Assembly (NCBI RefSeq): GCF_051172195.1
Contig: NZ_JBPJAQ010000001.1
Coordinates: forward strand, 5,828,001 to 5,892,000
From: Paludibaculum fermentans_A
GTDB taxonomy: Bacteria; Acidobacteriota; Terriglobia; Bryobacterales; Bryobacteraceae
Length of the DNA: 64,000 nucleotides
Direction of reading: 5' to 3'
The notes under the pieces were generated by a model, which was given only the letters and a program-made list of their open reading frames with translations, had not been told where the DNA came from and did not search any database. This document shows positions 9,188-16,478 of this stretch, piece by piece; position 1 is the first letter of the stretch, and the number at the start of each line of letters is the position of its first letter. The translations under genes and the position numbers were made by a program.

Positions 9188-9847
9188 GTGCCGGGAGCCG
9201 TGCGCGAAAAGGCCGGAAATGTTGGGAAATGCCCGTATCCCGCGAATGGCCAGCGGCGTGTAAGTGAGAGCGGCGTGACTTGCCCCTCGCGAATCCGGGC
9301 CGGAGCGGAGGTAGCCCAGCTTAGCCATTGCCTGGCTGGGAGCCGGCCCGGATCGCGTCCAATCCTGCTTCCGGTTCTGGCGCTGCTGATAGCGGGCGCG
9401 GCCTATGCCTCAGGGGGCGCATACCGGCACCCGGAGATGGGCCTCTCCCTCTGGCTGCCGGATGCCTGGAGCGTCGACATCGACTCCATCTCGGTTGTGG
9501 CCTACGGGCCGGGACGGGAACCGCGCTTCGAGGTACGCGCGCTGGGCGCCGGAGAGTCGGCCGATGAGGCCGGTCACCGCGCCCTGGCGAGGCTGCGCTC
9601 GGACATTCGAAGGCTGCAGGAGCGGGCTGCGTGGCGCGCAACGACACTCGGCAGCATCAGTGGGCGGCGCTGGGATGGAGAGGGCCTCGAGGCCGGAAAC
9701 CGGAAAACGCTGCACCTGCTGGTATGGCGGGCACGGCGCACCTGGTTGATGGCCCTGTGGGTGGTGGAACAGCGCGAAGCCGCGCGGCACGAAGAGACCT
9801 GGAGGCGGATCGCGCTCGGGCTCCGCGCAGTTGGTGAGGATCGCTGA
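9188..9847 (+). CDS. Small exported protein, possible PsbP/Mog1-like fold
   Basis: Function unknown. From the ATG at 9188 the product is 219 residues, but the first 50 or so look non-coding; a GTG at 9275 is an alternative start (190 residues) and the true start is unsettled. A hydrophobic signal-like stretch PILLPVLALLIAGAAYASGG precedes a compact domain beginning YRHPEMGLSLWLPDAWSV, which resembles the opening of DUF1795/PsbP-like domains. The C-terminal part is rich in Trp and Arg. It follows the sigma-54 regulator and precedes other exported proteins, so it may belong to the regulated set. Confidence 0.6.
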   Translation: MPGAVREKAGNVGKCPYPANGQRRVSESGVTCPSRIRAGAEVAQLSHCLAGSRPGSRPILLPVLALLIAGAAYASGGAYRHPEMGLSLWLPDAWSVDIDSISVVAYGPGREPRFEVRALGAGESADEAGHRALARLRSDIRRLQERAAWRATTLGSISGRRWDGEGLEAGNRKTLHLLVWRARRTWLMALWVVEQREAARHEETWRRIALGLRAVGEDR

Positions 9848-9924
9848 AAGCAATCTGTCCTGCGCTGGGCGTAGCCCCATTGCGTGAAACGTGTGCAGGC
9901 ATGGACCACAGGAGGGAGGGAATC

Positions 9925-10875
9925 ATGAAGATCCAGTTATGCGTGGTTGGGCTGCTGGCCATGACGGTGGGCGCTGCCCCGCCGGCGGACATCGCGGCGG
10001 ACCTGGTGATGCTCGAAGGCGGGCAGGTGATCGAGACCATGAAGTTCTACGCCAGCGGGACCCGTACGCGGCTGGAGTCGCAACTGGCCGGAGGACTCGT
10101 CAACATCGTGCGGCGCGATCGCGGCGTCGTGTGGACGCTGGTGCCCGGCAAGCGGCAGTACACGGAAAAGACGCTGGAGGCGAACCTGGCAATGCAGGAC
10201 CCGGCCTCTGATCCGCCCGGCCTGATCAGCAAACAGCGCACGGGTTCCTCGGTTGTAGCCGGGCAGCCCTGCACCACCTACCGCCTGACGATCGCCGGGC
10301 CGCGCGGACGCAACATGCAAGCCACATCGTGCTACTCGGAGGCCCTGGCGCTGGGGCTGCGAATGGACGTGATGGGTGTGGTGAGCGAACTCCGCAATCT
10401 GCGCCTGGGCGCCCAACCGGCACACCTGTTCGAGATCCCGTCCGGCTACCAGGCGATGGCGGGGTTGGTTGCCTCGGCTGTGCCACTGCCGGGCAACCTG
10501 CCGCCTGGTGTGGCGGAGCGTCTCACGCAACAACTGTCGAAGCGTGCCACGGGTTCGCGGCGCTCCTCGGCCTCCACCGGCAAACTGCCCGCCTGGCTGC
10601 CCGCCATGGCCGGCTGCACGGTAGAAGCCAGCGGCACTGAGGAAATGGGAGTGGCCAGCCTGTTCTGCCAGTCGGAGCCGCTTGCGATTGCCGACTGGTA
10701 CCAGGCCACTCTCGGGCGCTCCGGCTTCACGCTGCGCCGGACCGCGTCCACCGAAGGCCCGGCGCCGGTCGTTTCCTTACGCGCCCTGCGCGGCGCGGTG
10801 GATCTGGCCCTGACGGCCTCCAGGAATTCCCGCGGCCAGAACCAGGCGCAGCTCACCTGGGGGCCGCGCCGCTGA
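9925..10875 (+). CDS. Exported DUF4412-like protein
   Basis: A 316-residue secreted protein. The start at 9925 is supported by GGAGGGA just upstream and a clean signal peptide (MKIQLCVVGLLAMTVGAAPP). The N-terminal half, with VIETMKFYASGTRTRLES and later VVWTLVPGKRQYTEKTL, resembles the DUF4412 class of exported beta-rich proteins of unknown function. A linker rich in Arg and Ser (about residues 205-225) joins a second globular domain (about 226-316). It lies 32 bases before the PAN-repeat gene and is likely co-transcribed with it. Confidence 0.75.
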   Translation: MKIQLCVVGLLAMTVGAAPPADIAADLVMLEGGQVIETMKFYASGTRTRLESQLAGGLVNIVRRDRGVVWTLVPGKRQYTEKTLEANLAMQDPASDPPGLISKQRTGSSVVAGQPCTTYRLTIAGPRGRNMQATSCYSEALALGLRMDVMGVVSELRNLRLGAQPAHLFEIPSGYQAMAGLVASAVPLPGNLPPGVAERLTQQLSKRATGSRRSSASTGKLPAWLPAMAGCTVEASGTEEMGVASLFCQSEPLAIADWYQATLGRSGFTLRRTASTEGPAPVVSLRALRGAVDLALTASRNSRGQNQAQLTWGPRR

Positions 10876-10906
10876 CGGCAGATGGATGGGCAAAAGGAGA
10901 AACAGC

Positions 10907-11806
10907 ATGACGAAGACGTGGTTGGTGTTCGGGCTGATTCTGGCGTTCGCCGCGCCCGTGTCAATGGCCCAGTCGAGAAAGGGCACTGCCCGCTGGCGCA
11001 ACAACGTAAACCTGCCGGGCGGCGACTATCTGTCCATCGACATGGATACGGCCGACCCCTCTGGCTGCCGGGCGGCCTGCGAAAAAGACGGCCGCTGCAA
11101 GGCGTGGACTTTCGTGAAGCCGGAGCAGCCCGGCGGGCGCGGCTACTGCTGGCTCAAGGACTCCGTGCCCGAAGCGACTCGCGAGGAGTGCTGCGTTTCG
11201 GCCCTCAAGGGAGAAGGTTCCAGCGGAGCAGCCGTAATCGCCTCCACGCTGCCCAAGTGGAGGGACAACGTGAACCTGCCGGGCGGCGACTTCCTGTCCA
11301 TCGACATGACAGGCACGGATCCCGCCCCCTGCCAGGCAGCCTGCGAAAAGGAGAGCCGGTGCAAGGCGTGGACCTATGTGAAGCCGGAAGAGCCGGGCGG
11401 GCGCGGCTATTGCTGGCTGAAAGACTCGGTGCCCGAGGCGATCGTGGAAAACTGCTGCGTTTCCGCATTGAAAGGTGCAGGGACAAGCACTGCCTCAGGC
11501 TGGGCCGTAGGCTGGGGTAGCCGCAAAGTGGCCACCTGGCGCAACAACATCAACCTGCCGGGCGCCGACTTCCTGGCGATCGACATGACCGGCGACGATC
11601 CAGGGCCCTGCCAGGCGGCGTGCGAAAAGGACGGTCGCTGCAAAGCCTGGACCTTTGTGAAGCCCGAAGAACCGGGCGGCCGCAGCTACTGCTGGCTGAA
11701 GGACTCAGTACCTACGGCCGTGCGGGAAGAGTGCTGCGTTTCGGCCCTGAAGGGGGAAGGTGGCGCGTCGCCGCGCAGGGACGACCGGCGCGGCAGGACG
11801 AAATGA
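10907..11806 (+). CDS. Exported protein with three tandem PAN/apple-like domains
   Basis: A 299-residue secreted protein that starts at ATG 10907 behind AGGAG and has a signal peptide ending near VSMAQS. The mature part is three near-identical units of about 80 residues. Each runs from a WRNN(V/I)NLPG start through C(R/Q)AACEK...RCKAWT(F/Y)VKPE and GG R(G/S)YCWLKDSVP to ECCVSALKG or a variant. The six-cysteine spacing and the AWTFV core match the PAN/apple class, which binds proteins or carbohydrates in extracellular settings. The units are so similar that recent duplication is likely. A fourth, diverged copy closes the protein encoded at 12241-14568. Confidence 0.85.
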   Translation: MTKTWLVFGLILAFAAPVSMAQSRKGTARWRNNVNLPGGDYLSIDMDTADPSGCRAACEKDGRCKAWTFVKPEQPGGRGYCWLKDSVPEATREECCVSALKGEGSSGAAVIASTLPKWRDNVNLPGGDFLSIDMTGTDPAPCQAACEKESRCKAWTYVKPEEPGGRGYCWLKDSVPEAIVENCCVSALKGAGTSTASGWAVGWGSRKVATWRNNINLPGADFLAIDMTGDDPGPCQAACEKDGRCKAWTFVKPEEPGGRSYCWLKDSVPTAVREECCVSALKGEGGASPRRDDRRGRTK

Positions 11807-11828
11807 CCAGAGTGAAAGAAAGGAATCC

Positions 11829-12155
11829 ATGACCAGGAGAACATCGCTGATCCTCGCTGCCTTAGCGGCTCTGCCACTACTGGCTGAGACGAAGAAGAAC
11901 ATTCGCTTCACCGACTACATGAACCAGCAATATGGGGTTCAACATCAGAATGGCCCGGGCCAGTACAGCTTCAACGCGGGCGGTGAACTGCCGCTGGTGG
12001 TCACCAATACGACGCGGCTCGTGCAATCGCTGAGGATCCGCAACCTGCCCAACGGCGAGGTACTGCTGCTGCGGCACATCCGGGAGGACCAGTTCCTCCT
12101 GCTGCACGAACAGTCGAAACAGCAGGCGCCGCTGCGCCTGGCGCTTCAGAAGTAG
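11829..12155 (+). CDS. Small exported hypothetical protein
   Basis: A 108-residue secreted protein with a signal peptide (SLILAALAALPLLAETKK) starting at ATG 11829 behind AAAGGAAT. The rest is a short beta-rich domain with Asn/Gln-rich segments (DYMNQQYGVQHQNGPGQYSF) and a C-terminal charged helix. I recognise no family. Its position between two PAN-domain genes suggests it belongs to the same surface system. Confidence 0.65.
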   Translation: MTRRTSLILAALAALPLLAETKKNIRFTDYMNQQYGVQHQNGPGQYSFNAGGELPLVVTNTTRLVQSLRIRNLPNGEVLLLRHIREDQFLLLHEQSKQQAPLRLALQK

Positions 12156-12240
12156 ACGCAGCCGGCGAGGTCGGCATCGCTGGCCGAAACGAACCCAATC
12201 AGCCGCGGCGCCGGGGAAGCTGCCGCGGGAGGAGGACCCG

Positions 12241-14568
12241 ATGAAACTGCGAAAGTCGAATCTGGTGATGCTGGCCTGCCTGGCGTTGGTGGCCGCGGCG
12301 GGCACACTGGCCGCCCAGCAGGCGCAGCGGGTCAGCCTGGACGAGGCGTGGCACAAGTTGAACTCCATCGTCGCGGAGGAAATGGTCGTTGTCCGCGAGA
12401 TGGACCGGGCGCGCCTGCTCATCGTACGCGGCCTCACCAACAACTACACCCAGCCGGCGGAACAGCTCGGGCGGCGTCTCACGAAACGGGAGATGGAGTG
12501 GCTTGCGGGCGGGCTGGACTTCTATGCGGGCGCCTCATACACGCCTTTCGCCCAGTCATCAGCGGCGGCCCGGACCACGGCCGCGACGAAGACAGGCGGA
12601 GCGACCCAGCCTCGTTCCGCCGTCGACCAGCAGCTCATTGACGCCTACGTGAAGTACAAGAACTCCGGTTTGACAGAGGAGGAGTTCATCCACTCTGAGT
12701 ACGGTTCCAGCGAGAACTCCGGCGACGAATCGCCCTCTGGCTCGCAGGGCCTGTTCAACCGCATGAGGAACTATCTGGAGGAGAAGTTTGTCCCCATGCG
12801 GGACGCCGCCACGGGCGCGCAGAGCGCCATGCTGGATGCCTACGTAAGCTACTTTGACCATCACTGGAACGAGATCGACAAGTGCTGCATCGAGAAGCGG
12901 CTGGGCGAAGCGCGTCCCGGTTTGACCTACGTCGAATTCAAGAACCGGCTCAGGTTTCCCAACAGCTATCGGAACGATCCGCTGCAGGCCGAGGAGCGCG
13001 CCGCCCTCGTCTCCACTCTCACCTCCTGCCTGCCTTCCAACTTCCTGCTGGAAGTGAATCAATCCGACCTCTTAAGAAAGCAATTCATCAAAATGAGTAA
13101 GGCGGGCTGGAAGGCCGTCGCCGACAAATCATTCGAGACGCTGGGTTCGCTGGCTGACCTCGGCACCGGCGCCAGCAAGGCCCTCAGCGTCGCAGTCGAC
13201 TGGGCTACCGGCGGCGCGGTCAACCAGGATGACCTCGAGGAGTTCGTCGAACTGGACCGGCCGGGCGGTCCCATGGAGCCCCAGGCCGTCACCATTCGGC
13301 GGCCGGGCGGGGACGACGCCGTCGTCGCGGTGTTTTATCCGCGCAATGCGGAATACCCTTCGCAGTGGATCGCGCTGAAACTGGTCAACGGCCGCATCGA
13401 AGTCCCTGGCGTGTATACAGGTCTCTATGACCTCTATCTCTACCGGCCGGGTTTGAGGCCGGCGCTCATCCGCGGCGTTCGTGCCGAGGCGGGCAGGCGG
13501 ACGCTGGTGCGGGCCGAGCCGGCAAGGACACTGAAAGCCGGGTCCAAGCCTCCCTCCAGGGTGAAGGTGAATCCCGACCCCGATAAACCGCCGGAACCCC
13601 CACGCATTCCACCGGTGCAAGGCTGCCCCTGCAAACCCTACCGCATCCACATCCTCTCCGAGACCACTTGCAGCCCGTTGGGTGAGGTGCCCAATCGCTA
13701 CTCCAGCGTACGCTTTGAGGGCGTAGCCGAGTTCGACGTCTTCGAGAGCGACTACGACTTCTCCGGCGGCCGCAGGGTCCGCAGCCTGAAACCGGTCCTG
13801 GTGCCGATGGTCTCCCGGCGGCAGCTCTACCAGGGCACGCTGGCGGGTGCTGCCTACACGCACATGCCGGCCAGCCTGGAGATGACCGGCGAGATGTCCA
13901 TCACCCTGGAGTTGTCGCGCCAGGGCCAGTCCATCTGCCTTGAAGTACGCGACGAGCCGACCGGCAATCCATCGGTGCCCGTGCGCGACAGCATCCGCGA
14001 CCTGGCCACCGGCCATGTCATCCAGGCGGTGAATCAGGAGTACATGTTCGCGCCGGGCCTGGCTTATCCCTTCGAAATGGTGGGCCGGAACGGCTGCGGC
14101 TTTCCGGGCCGGGTGTCGATGGAAGCAGACAGCTCGTTCATGCCTCGGGAATTACGCAACGGCTGCAGTTGGCGCGGGCGCATTGTGGTCGAGCCGAAAG
14201 ACGGCGCGCCGCCCCTGTCCCACTTGGACCCGGTGACGCCGCCCGACCGATCCGGAACCAGTTCCGGCACACCGCGGGATCAGGCGCCCCGCGCAACGAG
14301 CCCCCTTCCCAGCCTGGAAACCGAAACGGCCCGGCCCGCCAGCCGCTTCGAAGTCAACGTCAATCGCAATGGCGAGGACTATCGCGATTTCCTTCCTCCG
14401 CGCCCCGATCCCGCGTTGTGTGCGGCGGCTTGCGCGAAGGAGGGCCGCTGCCGTTCCTGGACCTGGGTCAAAAGCGAGGCCGAGGGGCCGAACGGGCATT
14501 GCTGGCTGAAACACTCGATGCCCCAGCCGGATGCTGACGATTGTTGTGTGTCGGGCCTGAAGCAGTAG
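12241..14568 (+). CDS. Large exported protein with C-terminal PAN domain
   Basis: A 775-residue secreted protein behind GGGAGGAGG with a signal peptide (residues 1-25, ending GTLAAQQ). The N-terminal 280 residues are helical and carry no recognised domain. The middle holds a beta-rich stretch (about 330-430) and a Pro-rich linker leading to CPCKPYRIHIL near 460. After a low-complexity Pro/Ser/Thr linker (about 665-700) comes one PAN-like domain (about 700-775) with CAAACAKEGRCRSWTWVKSE and CWLKHSMP. This last unit matches the repeats in the gene at 10907, so the two proteins probably share a ligand or partner. Confidence 0.72.
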   Translation: MKLRKSNLVMLACLALVAAAGTLAAQQAQRVSLDEAWHKLNSIVAEEMVVVREMDRARLLIVRGLTNNYTQPAEQLGRRLTKREMEWLAGGLDFYAGASYTPFAQSSAAARTTAATKTGGATQPRSAVDQQLIDAYVKYKNSGLTEEEFIHSEYGSSENSGDESPSGSQGLFNRMRNYLEEKFVPMRDAATGAQSAMLDAYVSYFDHHWNEIDKCCIEKRLGEARPGLTYVEFKNRLRFPNSYRNDPLQAEERAALVSTLTSCLPSNFLLEVNQSDLLRKQFIKMSKAGWKAVADKSFETLGSLADLGTGASKALSVAVDWATGGAVNQDDLEEFVELDRPGGPMEPQAVTIRRPGGDDAVVAVFYPRNAEYPSQWIALKLVNGRIEVPGVYTGLYDLYLYRPGLRPALIRGVRAEAGRRTLVRAEPARTLKAGSKPPSRVKVNPDPDKPPEPPRIPPVQGCPCKPYRIHILSETTCSPLGEVPNRYSSVRFEGVAEFDVFESDYDFSGGRRVRSLKPVLVPMVSRRQLYQGTLAGAAYTHMPASLEMTGEMSITLELSRQGQSICLEVRDEPTGNPSVPVRDSIRDLATGHVIQAVNQEYMFAPGLAYPFEMVGRNGCGFPGRVSMEADSSFMPRELRNGCSWRGRIVVEPKDGAPPLSHLDPVTPPDRSGTSSGTPRDQAPRATSPLPSLETETARPASRFEVNVNRNGEDYRDFLPPRPDPALCAAACAKEGRCRSWTWVKSEAEGPNGHCWLKHSMPQPDADDCCVSGLKQ

Positions 14569-14706
14569 CTTTGTCGCCTGTTCATCGTCTATCTATCGTA
14601 GATTCAAGCGTTTGCAGGAATTCGCTAGCGGGCGCTCCCGCAGACTGGAAATCAGGATGGCCAGTCAACCAGCCCCGAATCTCGGAATTACGAAAGGAAC
14701 CCGGAC

Positions 14707-15027
14707 ATGGCCACCGCCGCCCAGATCAACGCCAATCGCGCCAACGCACAGCTCTCCACGCAGCCGCGTTCGGCCCGTTTTTGACGTACGAAGCCAATTC
14801 GAACGCCAGCCGCGCCTCGCCCCCTCAGCCGCCGGAGGCTAGCCACGCAGGCCCCGTTTGAACGGACGAACCCAATTCCGCGCCGCCACGCCCCGGCCCT
14901 CCTGTTCCGTCCCGGACCCCGGCCTGCCGGGACACGCCCGCAGCCGCACTCGATTTTTGACGGACGAACCCAATCCGCCCGCCTGGTGGATCGCAAAAAG
15001 CCGCCTCGCCTCGCCCGCACGATATAA
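14707..15027 (+). pseudogene. Decayed gene with N-A-N-R-x-N-A-Q start and RTNPI repeats
   Basis: An ATG at 14707 behind AAAGGAAC opens a frame reading MATAAQINANRANAQLST, which recalls the start of a recurrent family of hypothetical proteins in Acidobacteria and Planctomycetes. The frame meets TGA at 14782. Reading through it, the same frame stays open to TAA at 15025 and encodes RTKPI and FERTNPI; after a one-base shift a third FxRTNPI appears. These correspond to the three DNA repeats at 14774-14977. I read it as a remnant rather than a live gene. A translated 25-residue peptide is possible but less likely. Confidence 0.5.
14774..14977 (+). repeat. Three degenerate 27-29 base direct repeats
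   Basis: Three copies of a unit close to TTTTTGACGGACGAACCCAA lie at 14774-14800, 14852-14880 and 14949-14977, spaced 78 and 98 bases apart and separated by GC-rich sequence. They fall inside the decayed frame at 14707-15027, where they encode RT(K/N)PI-like peptides. Spacing and divergence do not fit CRISPR. Confidence 0.7.
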
Positions 15028-15036
15028 TTCAAAGGA

Positions 15037-15873
15037 ATGGACGTACTTGAAGAACTGGTCAGACTGCGCCGCGCCGGCCAGAAGTGCGCCCTGGCCACTA
15101 TCGTTCAAGCCAACGGGTCGATTCCCAGCTATACCAGCGCCAAACTGCTGGTGCGCGAGGATGGCTCCATTACCGGCACCATCGGCGGCGGCTGCGTGGA
15201 AGCTGAAGTGTGGACGGCCGCCCGCGAAGTGATGGAGACCGGCAAACCCCGCCGCCTCAACTTCTCGCTCGGCCAGGATGCCGCCTACGACAACGGTCTG
15301 ATCTGCGGAGGCCAATTGGAAGTCTTCATTGAGCCCATCGAGCCCCAGCCGCGCGCCTTCATCTTCGGCGCCGGACATATCTCCAAGAGCCTCTGCCAGG
15401 TCGCCTCGCTCATCGGCTTCGCCACCACCGTCATCGACGACCGCGAATCGTTCGCCAACCGCGAGCGCTTCCCCATTGCCGACGACATCGTGGCCGGCGA
15501 GTATGAGGAGATCTTCCCGCGGCTCGAAATCACCTCGTCTTCTTACCTGGTAATCGTCACGCGCGGCCATCGTGACGACATGCGCATCCTGCGCTGGGCC
15601 GTCACCACGCCGGCCCGATACATCGCCATGATCGGCAGCAAACGCAAGGTCATCGGCGTCGTCCGCGAACTGGAAAAAGAGGGCATCCCGGCGGAGAGCT
15701 TCCAGCGGGTTTCGGCGCCCATGGGCCTCGATATCGGCGCCCAGTCGCCGGAAGAGATCGCTGTCAGCGTAGCCGCCGAAATGATCGCCGTCCGCCGCAA
15801 CTCCGAGTCCGGCTGGCGCGCCCTGTCCAAGTCCCTGCATGCGAGCGACGAAGTGCGAGCGCTCCAGAAGTGA
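15037..15873 (+). CDS. xdhC: XdhC/CoxI family molybdoenzyme maturation protein
   Basis: A 278-residue cytoplasmic protein. The N-terminal XdhC/CoxI domain has ALATIVQANGSIP and TIGGGCVEAEV, and the C-terminal Rossmann-type domain has FIFGAGHISKSL and MIGSKRKV. Known members help insert sulfurated molybdenum cofactor into xanthine dehydrogenase-type hydroxylases. The next gene, a MobA-like nucleotidyltransferase, overlaps by four bases, which supports a cofactor role. No molybdenum hydroxylase subunits lie in the window. A decayed gene precedes it and no clear promoter was found. Confidence 0.9.
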   Translation: MDVLEELVRLRRAGQKCALATIVQANGSIPSYTSAKLLVREDGSITGTIGGGCVEAEVWTAAREVMETGKPRRLNFSLGQDAAYDNGLICGGQLEVFIEPIEPQPRAFIFGAGHISKSLCQVASLIGFATTVIDDRESFANRERFPIADDIVAGEYEEIFPRLEITSSSYLVIVTRGHRDDMRILRWAVTTPARYIAMIGSKRKVIGVVRELEKEGIPAESFQRVSAPMGLDIGAQSPEEIAVSVAAEMIAVRRNSESGWRALSKSLHASDEVRALQK

Positions 15874-16478
15874 ACCCCGCTTTACCCCGGACCGCGGCCG
15901 TCCTTCTCGCCGCCGGCGCCTCTTCCCGCATGGGCCGTCCCAAGCCGCTGCTCGACTTCCACGGCGAAACCTTCCTCGACCGGCAGATCGCACTGTTTCG
16001 TACGGTCTGCTCTCCCGTGATCGCCGTACTGGGTCATGCGGCAGCCGAAATCGCCGCCGGCCTCGCCTATTCCGATCACGCCACCCTCGTGCTCAACCCC
16101 CTGCCGGCTCGCGGCCAGCTCAGTTCCCTCCAGTGCGGGCTGCGCGCCCTGCCGCCCTGCTCGTCCGTCTTCTTTCTGCCCATTGACTCGCCTGGTGTCC
16201 AGCCCGGCACGCTGCAGCAGTTGCTGGCTGCGCTCCACGCTTCTCCCGAAGCCAGTCTCGTGATTCCCAGACAGTCCGGCCGCCGCGGCCACCCGGTGTT
16301 GATGCGTTATACCCTGATCCCAGAATTCCTCGCCCTCGATCCTTCCGCCACGGCCCGCGAAGTCATCCATGCACACCGCGGCGCCACCCGCTACGTGGAC
16401 GTCGAAGATCCCGGCATCCTCCTCGATATCGACGACCCGGCCGCCTACCAGGCGTTGCTGGCGGAGGTCCGCCCATGA
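15870..16478 (+). CDS. mocA: MobA-like molybdenum cofactor nucleotidyltransferase
   Basis: A 202-residue enzyme with a GTG start inside the stop of xdhC. The nucleotide-binding start is AAVLLAAGASSRMGRPKPLL, typical of MobA/MocA transferases that attach CMP or GMP to molybdopterin. The second signature FFLPIDSPGVQP and a third, SGRRGHPVL, match MocA, the cytidylyltransferase used for xanthine-dehydrogenase-type enzymes. Pairing with xdhC supports MocA over MobA. Its stop overlaps the start of the AsmA gene by four bases. Confidence 0.82.
   Translation: MNPALPRTAAVLLAAGASSRMGRPKPLLDFHGETFLDRQIALFRTVCSPVIAVLGHAAAEIAAGLAYSDHATLVLNPLPARGQLSSLQCGLRALPPCSSVFFLPIDSPGVQPGTLQQLLAALHASPEASLVIPRQSGRRGHPVLMRYTLIPEFLALDPSATAREVIHAHRGATRYVDVEDPGILLDIDDPAAYQALLAEVRP

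Noticed and set aside
9300..9360. A possible sigma-54 site before the small exported protein
   Set aside because: Only GG and GC at ten-base spacing are present; the rest of the consensus is missing.
14774..14977. The three direct repeats as a CRISPR array
   Set aside because: Spacing is 78 and 98 bases, copies differ and there are only three; they fit the decayed coding frame better.
14839..15993. A 384-codon minus-strand frame across xdhC
   Set aside because: It runs opposite to xdhC, which has clear family motifs, and its composition (Gly, Asp, His, Ala-rich) is that of a shadow.
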